DNA from: Calliopsis andreniformis
Lineage: Eukaryota; Arthropoda; Insecta; Hymenoptera; Andrenidae
Assembly (NCBI RefSeq): GCF_051401765.1
Contig: NW_027480422.1
Coordinates: 20,788,001 to 20,852,000, forward strand
Direction of reading: 5' to 3'
DNA: 64,000 nt
The translations under genes were made by a program, and so were the position numbers. Below the pieces are notes generated by a model. The model was not told where the DNA came from. It saw only the letters and a list, made by a program, of their open reading frames with translations, and made no database searches. Below, one piece after another: positions 51,348 through 63,725 of the stretch (the first letter of the stretch is position 1; each line of letters opens with the position of its first letter).

Positions 51348-54300
51348 AACGAATAATTGCAACCAGTGTGAAAGGTATGGTCATTTCTACGTCCCGGGCA
51401 TCCTAGGCTTCACTCTAGGGCATTGCTCCACCACATCGATTAGCTGCGGCCTTAGAAGTCAACGCCAGAGGCATAAAATACAAAATAAATACAACAGTTT
51501 TTCCATCGTATAACAAGATTAATTGCAACCGGTGTCAGAGTGATGGTCATTCCGACACTCCGGGCAACCGAGGCTTTACTCTAGGGCGTTGCTCCACCAG
51601 ATCGAATAGTTAGGGCCTAAGGAGTCAACGCCGGAGGCATAAAATACAATATAAATCCAACAGTTTTTCCCTTGTATAACAGGAATAATTGCAAGCAGTG
51701 TGAAAGCTATGGTCATTTCAACGGTCATGGCAACCTTGGCTTCACTCCAGGGCGTTGCTGCACCACATCGAGTAGCTACGGCCTTAGAAGTCAACGCCAG
51801 AAGGTTAAAATACAATATAAATACAACAGATTTTCCATCGTATAATACGAATAATTGCAATCAGTATGAAAGTTATGGTCATTTCTACGTTCCGGGCAAC
51901 CTAGGCCTCACTCTAGGGCGTTGCTCAACCACATCGAATAGCTACGGCCCTAGAAGACAACGCCATAACTATAAAATACAATATAAATACAACAGTCTTT
52001 CCATCGAATAAAAGGAATAATTGCAATCAGTCTGATAGTTATGGTTATTTCTACGTTCCGGGCAATCTAGGCTTCTCTCTAGGGCGTTGGTACACCAGAT
52101 CGAATAGTAACGGCCTAAGAAGTCATCGCCAGAAGCATAAAATACAATAGTAATACAACAGTTTTTCCATCGTATAACAGGAATAATTGGAACCAGTGTG
52201 AAAGATATGGTCATTTCTACGATACGGGCAACCTGGGCTTCACCAGAGGGCGTTGCTCCACCAGATCCAATAGTTAGGACCTAAGAAGTCTACGCCAGAA
52301 GCATAAAATACAAAATAGATACAACAGTTTTTCCATCGTATAACAGGAGTAATTGCAACCAGTGTGAAAGTGATGGTCATTTCTACGTTCCGGCAACCTA
52401 GGCTTCACTCTAGGGCTCTGTTCCACGAGATCGAATAGCTACGGCCTTAGAAGTCAACGCCATAACTATAAAAAACAATATAAATGCAACAGTTTTTCCA
52501 TTGTATAAAACGAATAATTGCAAACAGTGTGGAGGTAATGGCCATTTCTACTTTCCGGGCAACCTAGGCTTCACTATAGGGCGTTTCTCCACCACATCGA
52601 ATAGCTACGGCCCTAGAAGTCAACGCCTGAAGCATAAAATATAATATAAATGAAACAGTTTTTCCATCGTATTACAGGAATAATTGCAACCAGAGTGAAG
52701 GTGATGGTGACTTCTAAGTTCCGGGCAACCCAGGCTTCACTCTAGAGCGTTGCACCACCAGATCGAATAGCTAGGGCCTTAGAAGTCAACGCCAGAAGCA
52801 TAAAATAAAATATAAATACAACAGTTATTCCATCGTATAACAGGAATAATTACAACCAGTGTGAAAGTAATGGGCATTTCTACGTCCCGTGCAACCTAGG
52901 CTTCACTCTAGGGCGTTGCCCCACCAGATCCAATAGTTAGGGCCTAAGAAGTCACCGCCAGAAGCATAAAATCCAATACAAATACAACAGCTTTTCCATC
53001 GTATAACTGGAATAATTGCGACGAGTGTGTAAGATATGGACATTACTACTTTCCGGGCAACCTAGGCTTCACTCTAGGGCGTTGCTCCACCAGATCGAAT
53101 AGCTAGGGCCTTAGAAGTCAATGCCAGAAACATAAATTGCAATATAAATGCAACAGTTTTTCCTCTGTATAATATGAATAATTGCAAACAGTGTGGAAGT
53201 AATGGTCATTTCTACGTTCCGGGCAACCTAGGCTTCACTCTAGGGCGTTGCTCCACCAGATCGAATAGCTAGGGACTTAGAAGTCAACGCTAGAAGCGTA
53301 AAATAAAATAAAAATACAACAGTTTTTCCATCGTATAAAACGAATAATTGCAACCAGTATGCATGTAATGGTCATTTCTACGTTCCGGGCATCCTAGGCT
53401 TCACTCTAGGGTGTTGGTCCACCAGGTCCAATAGTTAGGGCCTAAGAACTCAACGCCAGAAGCATAAAATACAACATAAATACAACAGTTTTTCCCTTGT
53501 ATAACAGGAATAATTGCAACCAGTGTGAAAGCTATGGTCATTTCTACGTTCCGGGCAACTTAGGCTTCACTCTAGGGCGTTGCTCCACCACATCGAATAG
53601 TTAGGGCCTTAGAAGTCAATGCCAGAAGCATAAAACACAATATAAATACAACAGTTTTACCCTTGTATAACAGGAATAATTTCAAACAGTGTGAAAGCTA
53701 TGGTCATTTCCACGTTCCGGGCAACCTAGGCTTCACTCTAGGGCGTTGCTCCACCACATCGAGTAGTTAGGGCCTTAGAAGTCAATGCCAGAAGCATAAA
53801 ATACAATATAAATACAACAGTTTTTCCACTGTATAATATGAATAATTGCAAACAGTGTGAAAGTGATGGTCATTTCTACGTTCTGGGCAACCTAGGCTTC
53901 ACTCTAGTGCGTTGCTCCACCAGATCGAATAGTTAGGTCCTAAGAAGTCAACGCGAGAAGCATACAATACAATATAAATACAACAGCTTTTCCATCGTAT
54001 AACAAGAGTAATTTTAGCCGGTGTGAAAGTAATGCCCATTTATACGTTCCGCGAATCCTAGACTTAACTCTGAGGCATTGCTCCACCAGATCGAAGAGTT
54101 AGGCCCTTAGAAGTCAAACCCAAAAGCATAAAATACAAAATAAATACAACAGCCTTTCCATCGTATAAAACGAATAATAGCAACCTGTGTGAAAGTTATG
54201 GTCATTCCTACGTTCCGGGCAACCAATGCTTGACTCTATGGCGTTGCTCCACCAGATCGAATAGGTAGGGCCATAGAAGTCAACGCCATCAATATAAAAT

Positions 54301-55652
54301 ACAATATAAATACAACAGTTTTTCCATTGTATAAAATGAATAATTGCAATCAGTATGAAGGTTATGGTCATTTCTACGTTTCGGGCAACCTAGGCTTCAC
54401 TCTAGGCGTTGCTCCAGCACATCGAATAGTTAGGGCCTTAGAAGTCAATGCCAGAAGCATAAAATACGATATAAATACAACAGCCTTTCCATTGTACAAC
54501 AGGAATACTTGCTACCAGTGTGAAGGTAATGGACATTTCTACGTTCCGGGCAACCGCTGCTTCACTCTAGTGCGTTGCTCCACCAGATCGAATAGTTCGG
54601 TCCTAAGAAGTCAACGCGAGAAGCATATAATACAATATAAATACAACAGCTTTTCCATCGTATAACAGGAATAATTGCAGCCAGTGTGAAAGTAATGCCC
54701 ATTTCTACGTTCCGGGAATCCTAGACTTAACTCTGAGGCACTGCTCCACCAGATCGAAGAGTTAGGGCCTTAGAAGTCAAAGCCAGAAGCATAAAATACA
54801 AAATAACTACAACAGCCTTTCCATCGTATAAAACGAATAACAGCAACCTCTGTGAAAGTTATGGTCATTTCTACGTTCCGGGCAACCAATGCTTGACTCT
54901 ATGGCGATGCTCCACCAGGTCGAATAGGTAGGGCCATAGAAGTCAACGCCCGCAGCATAAAATACAATAAAGATACAACAGTTTTTCCATCGTATAAAGC
55001 GAATAATTGCAACCAGTGTGAAAGTTATGGTCATTTGTACGCTCCGGGCAACCTAGGCTTCACTCTAGGGCGTTGCTACACCAGATCGAATATCTAGGGA
55101 CTTAGAATTCAACGCCAGAAGCATAAATACAATATAAATGCAACAGTCTTTCCATCGTGTAACAGGAATAACTGCAACTAGTGTGAAAGTACTGGGCATT
55201 TCTACGTTCCGGGTAGCCTAGGCTTCACTCTAGGGAGCTGCTCCACCAGATCGAATAGCTAGGGACTTAATATTCAACGCCAGAAGAGTAAAATACAACA
55301 TGAGTACAACAGTTTTACGATCGTATAAAATAAAAAATCGCAAACAGGGTGAAGGTAATGGTCATTTCCACATTCCGGGCAACCGCGGCTTCACACTAGG
55401 GCGTTGCTCCACCAGATCGAATAGTTAGGGCCTAAGAAGCCAACGCCAGAAGCATAAAATACAATATAAATACAACAGTTTTTCCCTTGTATAACAGGAA
55501 TAATTTCAAACAGTGTGAAAGCTATGGTCATTTCCACGTTCCGGGCAACCTAGGCTTCACTCTAGGGCGTTGCTCCACCACATCGAGTAGTTAGGGCCTT
55601 AGAAGTCAATGCCAGAAGCATAAAATACAATATAAATACAACAGTTTTTCCA
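51338..55652 (+). repeat. Displaced copy of 20,937-25,251 (26-monomer HOR second half plus linker)
   Basis: Matches 20,937-25,251 at a constant offset of 30,401 bp for 4.3 kb, across the border between the 26-monomer HOR and the linker. The left edge lies within a 10-base overlap (51,338-51,347) with the connecting block. Identity ends at 55,652. Single-base differences include T at 53,665 in CCCTTGTATAAC (C in the source, CCCTTGCATAAC), TACTACTTTCCGGG near 53,047 (source TACTACGTTCCGGG) and CAGGTCCAATAG near 53,426 (source CAGGTCGAATAG). Confidence 0.92.
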
Positions 55653-56942
55653 CTGTATAATATGAATAATTGCAAACAGTGTGAAAGTGATGGTCATTTC
55701 TACGTTCTGGGCAACCTAGGCTTCACTCTAGTGCGTTGCTCCACCAGATCGAATAGTTAGGTCCTAAGAAGTCAACGCGAGAAGCATACAATACAATATA
55801 AATACAACAGCTTTTCCATCGTATAACAAGAGTAATTTTAGCCGGTGTGAAAGTAATGCCCATTTATACGTTCCGCGAATCCTAGACTTAACTCTGAGGC
55901 ATTGCTCCACCAGATCGAAGAGTTAGGCCCTTAGAAGTCAAACCCAAAAGCATAAAATACAAAATAAATACAACAGCCTTTCCATCGTATAAAACGAATA
56001 ATAGCAACCTGTGTGAAAGTTATGGTCATTCCTACGTTCCGGGCAACCAATGCTTGACTCTATGGCGTTGCTCCACCAGATCGAATAGGTAGGGCCATAG
56101 AAGTCAACGCCATCAATATAAAATACAATATAAATACAACAGTTTTTCCATTGTATAAAATGAATAATTGCAATCAGTATGAAGGTTATGGTCATTTCTA
56201 CGTTTCGGGCAACCTAGGCTTCACTCTAGGCGTTGCTCCACCACATCGAATAGTTAGGGCCTTAGAAGTCAATGCCAGAAGCATAAAATACGATATAAAT
56301 ACAACAGCCTTTCCATTGTACAACAGGAATACTTGCTACCAGTGTGAAGGTAATGGACATTTCTACGTTCCGGGCAACCGCGGCTTCACTCTAGTGCGTT
56401 GCTCCACCAGATCGAATAGTTCGGTCCTAAGAAGTCAACTCGAGAAGCATACAATACAATATAAATACAACAGTCTTTCCGTCGTAAAACAGGAATAATT
56501 GCGCCCAGTGTGAAAGAAATGGCTATTTCTACATCCAGCGCAACTAAGGTTTCACTCTAGGGCGTGCTACACCAGATCGAATAGTTAGGGGCTTAGAAAA
56601 CAAGGCCAGACGCATCAAATGCAATAAAAATACAACAGCTTTTCCATCGTATAGCATGAATAATTGTAACGAGAGTGAAAGTAATGGTCATTTCTACGTT
56701 TCGGGCAACCTGGGCTTCACTCTAGGGCGTTGGTCCACCAGATCCAATAGTTAGGGCCTAAGAAGTCAACGCCAGAAGCACCAAATACAAAATAAATACA
56801 ACAGTTTTTCCATCGTATAAAATGAATAATTGCAGCCAGTATGAAAGTAGTGGTCATTTCTACGTTTCGGGCAACATAGGCTTCACTCTTGGACGTTGCC
56901 TCACGCGATTCAATAGCTAGAACCTTAGAAGTCAAAGCCAGA

Positions 56943-56958
56943 AGCATAAAATACAATA
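56943..56958 (+). repeat. Deletion junction within the third long-HOR copy
   Basis: The 16 bases AGCATAAAATACAATA are common to both parents (43,403-43,418 and 44,565-44,580). Left of them the sequence follows 43,402 and before (GAAGC); right of them it follows 44,581 on (AAAATGCAAC). The crossover therefore took place at the equivalent point of two monomers, leaving a normal-length hybrid. Confidence 0.88.
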
Positions 56959-58034
56959 AAAATGCAACAGTCTTTCCATCGTGTAACAGGAATAACTGCA
57001 ACTAGTGTGAAAGTACTGGACATTTCTACGTTCCGTGTAACCCAGGCTTCACTCTAGGGCGTTGCTCCACCTGATCGAATAGCTAAGGACTTAGAATTCA
57101 ACGCCAGAAGAATAAAATACAATATAAGTACAGTAGTTTTTCCATCGTATAATATGAATAATTGCAAACAGAGTGAAAGTAATGCTCATTTCTACATTCC
57201 GGGCAACCTAGGCTTCACTCTAGGGCGCTGTTCCACCAGATCCAATAGTTAGGGCTTAAGATGTCAACGCCAGAAGCATAAAATACAAATTAAATACATC
57301 AGATTTTCCATCGTATAAAACGAATAATTGCAATCAGTATGAAAGTTATGTTCATTTATACGTTCCGGGCAACCTAGGCTTCACTCTAGGGCGTTGCTCC
57401 ACCACATAGAATAACTACGGCCTTAGAAGTCAACGCCTGAAGCATAAAATACAATAAAAATACAACAGTTTTTTCATCGTATAACAGGAATAACTGCAAC
57501 AAGCCTGAAGGTAATGGTCATTTCCTCGATCCGGGCAGTCTACTCTTCTCTCTAGGGCGTTGCTCCACCAGTTCGAATAGTTAGGGCCTAACAAGTCAAC
57601 GCCAGAAGCATAAAGTACAATAGAAATACAACAGTTTTTCCAGCGTATAAAACGAATAATTGCAACCAGTGTGAAATTAATGGTCATTACTACGTTCCGA
57701 GCAACCTAGACCTCACTCTAGGGCGTTGTTACACCAGATCGAATAGACAGGGCCTAAGAAGTCAACGTCAGAAGCATAAAATACAATATAAGTACAACAG
57801 TTTTTCCATTGTATAAAACGAATAATTGCAACCTGTCAGAAAGTAATGGCCATTTCTGCGCTCCGGGTATCCTAGGCTTCACTCTGGGGCGTTGGTCCAC
57901 CAGATCCAATAGTTAGGGCGTAGGAAGTCAACGCCAGAAGCATAAAGTACAATAAAAATCCAACAGTTTGTAGATCGTATAACAGGAATAATTGCAACCA
58001 GTGTGAAAGTAATGGTCATTTCTACATTCCGCGC

Positions 58035-61020
58035 ATCCTAGGCTTCACTCTAGGGCGCGCTACACCAGATCGAATAGCTAGGGGCTTAGAAAACAATGCC
58101 TGACGCATAAAATACAACAAAAATACAACAGGTTTTCTATTGTACAAAACGAATAATTGCATCCAGTGTGAAGGGAATGTTCAGTTCTACGTTCCGGGCA
58201 ACATAGGCTTCACTCTAGGGCGTTCCTCCTCCAGGTCGAATAGTTAGGGAATTAGAAATCAACGCCGGAAGCATAAAATACAATAAAAATACTACAGTTT
58301 TTCCATCGTATAAAACGAATAATTGCAACTAGCGTGAAAGTAATGGCCATTTCTGCGTTCCGGGCAACCTAGGCTTCACTCTAGGGCGTTGCTCCAAAAG
58401 ATCCAATAGTTAGGGCCTAAGAAGTCAACTCCAGAAGCATAAAATACAATAGAAATACAACAACTTTTCCATCGTATAAAATGAATAATTGCAATCAGTA
58501 TGTAAGTTATGGTCATTTATACGTATCGGGCAACCTAGGCTTCACCCTAGGGCGTTGCCCCACCAGATCGAAAAGTTAGGGCCTTAGAAGTCAATGCCAG
58601 AAGCATAAAATACAATATAAATACAACAGTTTTTCCTTTGTATAAAATGAATAATTGCAAACAGTGTGAAAGTAATGGTCATTTCTACGTTCCGGGCAAC
58701 CTAGGCTCGACTCTATGGCGTTGCTCCACCAGATCGAATAGTTAGGGCATAAGAAGTCAACGCCAGAAGCATCAAATACAATAAAAATACAACAGCTTTT
58801 CCATCGTATAGCATGAATAATTGTAACGAGAGTGAAAGTAATGGTCATTTCTACGTTTCGGGCAACCTGGGCTTCACTCTAGGGCGTTGGTCCACCAGAT
58901 CCAATAGTTAGGGCCTAAGGAGTCAACGCCAGAAGCACCAAATACAAAATAAATACAACAGTTTTTCCATCGTATAAAATGAATAATTGCAGCCAGTATG
59001 AAGGTAGTGGTCATTTCTACGTTTCGGGCAACATAGGCTTCACTCTTGGACGTTGCCTCACGCGATTCAATAGCTAGGACCTTAGAAGTCAAAGCCAGAA
59101 GCATAAAATACAATATAAATACAACAGTCTTTCCATCGTATAGCATGAATACTTGCAACCAGTGTGAAAGTGATGGTCATTTCTACGTTCCGGGCAACCT
59201 AGGCTTATATTTAGGGCGTTGCTCCACCAGACCGAATAGTTAGGGACTTAGAATTCAACGCCAGAAGCATAAAATAAAACAAATATACAACCGTTGGTCC
59301 ATCGTATACCAGGAATAATTACAACCAGTGTGAAAGTAATGGCGATTTCTACGTTCCGGGAATCCTAGGCTCAACTCTGAGGTATTGCTCCACCAGATCG
59401 AAGAGTTAGGTCCTAAGAAGTCAACGCGAGAAGCATAAAATACAATATAAATACAACATCTTTTCCATCGTATACCAGGAATAATTGCAGCCCGTGTGAA
59501 AGTAATGCCCATTTCTACGTTCCGGGAATCCTAGACTTAACTCTGAGGCGTTGCTCCACCAGATCGAAGAGTTAGGCCCTTAGAAGTCAAAGCAAAAAGC
59601 ATAAAATACAAAATAAATACAACATCCTTTCCATCGTATAAAACGAATAATAGCAACCTGTGTGAAAGTTATGGTCATTTCTACGTTCCGGGCAACCAAT
59701 GCTTGACTCTATGGCGTTGCTCCACCAGATCGAATAGGTAGGGCCATTGAAGTCAACGCCAGAAGCATAAAATACGATATAAATACAACAGCCTTTCCAT
59801 CGTATAACAGGAATACTTGCTACCAGTGTGAAGGTAATGGACATTTCTACGTTCCGGGCAACCTAGGCTTCACCCTAGGGCGCTGCTCCACCAGATCGAA
59901 TAGTTAGGGCCTAAGAAGTCAACGCCAGAAGCATAAAATACGATATGTGTACAACAGTTTTTCCATCTTATAAAATGAATAATTGTAACCAGTGTGAAGG
60001 TAACGGCCATCTCTACGTTTTGGGCATCCTAGACTTAACACAGAGGCATTGCTCCACCAGATCGAATACATAGGGCCTTAGAAGTCAACGCCAGAAGCAT
60101 AAAGTTCAATAAAAATCCAACAGTTTGTCCATCGTATAACAGGAATAATTGCAACGAGTTTGAAGGTAATGGTCATTTCTACGATGCGGGCAACCTAGGC
60201 TTCACTCTAGGTCGTTGCTCCACCACATCGAATAGCTACGGCCTTAGAAGTCTACGCCTGATGCATAAAATATAATATAATTACAACAGTTTTTTCATCT
60301 TATAACAGGAATAATTGCAACCAGAGTGAAGGTGATGGTCATTTCTACGTTCCGGGCAACCTAGGCTTCACTCTAGAGCGTTCCTCCACCATATCGTATA
60401 GCTAGGGTCTTAGAAGTCAGCGCCAGAAGCATAAAATAAAATAAAAATACAACAGATTTTCCATCGTATAAAACGAATAATTGCAACCAGTATGTATGTT
60501 ATGGTCAATTCTACGTGCCGGGCAACCTAGGCTTCACTCTAGGGCGTTACTCCACCAGATCGAATAGTTAGGGCCTAAGAAGTCAACGCCAGAAGCATAA
60601 AGTACAATATAAATACAACAGTTTTTCCCTTGTATAACAGGAATAATTGCAACCAGTGTGAAAGCTATGGTCGTATCTACGTTCCGGGCAACCTAGTCTT
60701 CACTCTAGGGCGTTGTTCCACCAGATCGAATAGTTAGGGCCTAAGAAGACTACGCCAGAAGCATAAAATATAATATAAATACAACAACCTTTCCAACGTA
60801 TAACAGGGATAATTGCAACCAGTGTGAAAGTAATGGGCACTTCTACGTTCCGAGCAACCTAGGTTTCGCTCTATGGCGTTGCTCCACCACATCGACTAGT
60901 TAGGGCCTTAGAAGTCAATGTCAGAGGCATAAAATACTATATAAATACAACAGTTTTTCCATTGTATAAAATGAATAATTGCAAACAGTCAGGAAGTAAT
61001 GGTCATTTCTACGTTCCGGG
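58035..61020 (+). repeat. X block of the third copy, with mixed X1 and X2 markers
   Basis: By position and flanks this is X2 (CATTCCGCGCATCC upstream, GCAACCTAGACTTC downstream). Its marker bases are T at 58,157 (X1 type), T at 59,625 (X1 type) and G at 60,798 (X2 type). In copies 1 and 2 all three markers in X2 are of X2 type. Confidence 0.85.
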
Positions 61021-62492
61021 CAACCTAGACTTCACTCTAGGGCGTTCCTCCACCACGTCGAATAGCCACGGCCTTAGAAGTCAACGCCTGAAGCATAAAA
61101 TTCAAAATAAATACAACAGTTTTTCCATCGTATAACAAGAATAATTGCAACCAGTGTGAAAGTAATGGCCATTTCTGCGTTCCGGGCAACCTAGGCTTCA
61201 CTCCAGGGCGTTGCCCCACCACATCAATTAGCTACGGCCTTAGAAGCCAACGCCTGAAGCGTAAAATACAATAAAAATAGAACAGTTTTTCCATCGTATA
61301 AAACGAATAATTGCAACCAGTGTGAAAGTGATGACCATTTCTACATTCCGGGCAACCTAGGCTTCACTCTAGGGCGTTGCTCCACCAGATCGAATAGTTA
61401 GGGCCTAAGGAGTCATCGCCAGAAGCATAAAATACAATATAAATACAACAGTTTTTCCCTTGTATAACAGGAATAATTGCAACCAGTGTGAAGGTAATGG
61501 GCATTTCTAGGTTCCGTGCAACCTAGGCTTCACTCTAGGGCGTTGGTCCACCAGGTCGAATAGTTAGGGCCTTATAAAACAACTCCAGACGCATAAAGTA
61601 CAATATAAATACAACATATTTTCCATCGAATAATACGAATAATTGCAATCAGTATGAGAGTTATGGTCATTTCTACGTTCCGGGAAACCTGGGCTTCACC
61701 GGAGGGCGTTGCTCCACCAGATCGTATAGTTAGGGCCTAAGAAGTGAACGCCAGAAGCATAAAATACAATATAAATACAACAGTTTTTCCCTTGTATCAC
61801 AGGAATAATTGCAACGAGTGTGAAAGCTATGGTCATTTCTACGTTCCGGGCAACCTAGGCTTCACCCTAGGGAGTTGCTCCACCACATCGAATAGCTACG
61901 GCCTTAGGAGTCAGCGCCAGAGGCATAAAATACAAAATAAATACAACAGTTTTTCCCTTGTATAACAGGAATAATTGCAACCAGTGTGAAAGCTATGGTC
62001 ATTTCTACGTTCCGGGCAACCTAGGCTTCACTCTAGGGCGTTGCTCCACCACATCGAATAGTTAGCGCCTTAGAAGTCAATGCCAGAAGCATAAAATACA
62101 AAATAGATACAACAGTTTTTCCATCGTATAACAGGAGTAATTGCAACCAGTGTGAAAGGTATGGTCATTTCTACGTTCCGGGCAACCTTGGCTTCACTCT
62201 AGGGCATTGCTCCACCACATCGAATAGCTACGGCCTTAGAAGTCAACGCCATAACTAGAAAATACAATATAAATACAACAGTTTTTCCATTGTATAAAAT
62301 GAATAATTGCAACCAGTCTGATAGTTATGGTCATTTCTACGTTCCGGGCAACCTAGGCTTCACTCTAGGGCGTTGTTCCTCCAGATCGAATAGCTAGGGC
62401 CTAAGAAGTCTACACCAGAAGCATAAAATACAATATAAATACAACAGTTTTTCCATCGTATAACAAGAATAATTGCAACCAGTGATGGTCAT

Positions 62493-62557
62493 GAATATAG
62501 TATAACAGTAGTATAGTATAATATATAGTATAGTATAGTATAACATTATAACATGAA
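62493..62557. repeat. AT-rich TAGTATA-type patch, copy 3
   Basis: Same patch as at 50,115-50,179, at an offset of 12,378 bp, with the same flanks (ATGGTCAT before, GTATAACAGGAATAATTG after). Confidence 0.92.
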
Positions 62558-63256
62558 GTATAACAGGAATAATTGCAACACGCCAGAAGGTAATGGTCAC
62601 TTCTACGTTCCGGGCAATCTAGGCTTCTCTCTAGGGCGTTGCTCCACCAGATCGAATAGTTAGGGCCTAAGAAGTAAACGCCAGAAGCATAAAATACAAT
62701 AGAAATACAACAGTTTTTACAACGTATAACAGGAATAATTGCAACCAGTGTGAAAGATATGGTCATTTCTACGATACGGGCAACCTAGGCTTCACTCTAG
62801 GGCGTTGTTCCACCAGATCGAATAGCTACGGCCTTAGCAGTCAACGCCAGAGGCATAAAATAAAATATAAATACAACAGTTATTCCATCGTATAACAGGA
62901 ATAATTACAACCAGTGTGAAAGTAATTGGGATTTCTACGTTCCGTGCAACCTGGGCTTCACTCTTGGGCGTTGGTCCACCAGGTCGAATAGTTAGGGCCT
63001 TAGAAAACAACTCCAGGCGCATAAAGTACGATATAAATACAACAGATTTTCCATCGAATAATACGAATAATTGCAATCAGTATGAGAGTTATGGTCATTT
63101 CTACGTTCCGGCCAACCTGGGCTTCACCGGAGGGCGTTGCTCCACCAGATCCAGTAGTTAGGACCTAAGAAGTCAACGCCAGAAGAATAAAACACAAAAT
63201 AGATACAACAGTTTTTCCATCGTATAACAGGAATAATTGCAACCAGTGTGAAAGTG

Positions 63257-63725
63257 ATGGTCATTTCTAGGTTCCGGGCAACCTAGGCTTCACTCTAGGG
63301 CGTTGTTCCACCAGATCGAATAGCTACGGCCTTAGCAGTCAACGCCAGAGGCATAACATGCAATATAAGTACAACAGTTCTTCCATCGTATAAAACGAAT
63401 AATTGCAATCAGTATGAAGGTTATGGTCATTTCTACGTTCCGGGCAACCTAGGCTTCACTCTAGGGCGTTGCTCCACCAGATGGTATAGTTAGGGCCTAA
63501 GAAGTGAACGCCAGAAGCATAAAATACAATATAAATACAACAGTTTTTCCCTTGTATCACAGGAATAATTGCAACCAGTGTGAAAGCTATGGTCATTTCT
63601 ACGTTCCGGGCAACCTAGGCTTCACCCTAGGGCGTTGCTCCACCACATCGAATAGCTACGGCCTTAGGAGTCAACGCCGGAGGCATAAAATACAAAATAA
63701 ATACAACAGTTTTTCCATCGTATAA
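63257..63725 (+). repeat. Connecting block, copy 2
   Basis: Matches 50,879-51,347 at an offset of 12,378 bp up to CATCGTATAA, then reads CAAGAATAATTG where the first copy reads AACGAATAATTG. The 12.4 kb between the two starts (50,879 and 63,257) behaves as one more long unit of different composition. Confidence 0.87.

Larger units (their letters stand above)
55197..63725 (+). repeat. Third, partial copy of the long HOR, with a 7-monomer deletion
   Basis: 55,197-56,958 matches 41,657-43,418 at an offset of 13,540 bp. From 56,943 to 63,725 it matches 44,565-51,347 at an offset of 12,378 bp. The two offsets differ by 1,162 bp (7 monomers), which is the missing piece 43,403-44,564. The copy lacks the whole left part of the unit, including X1, so its single X block is at 58,035-61,020. 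It ends with the connecting block. Private changes include GCGTTCCTCC near 60,382 where the others have GCGTTGCTCC. Confidence 0.92.
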
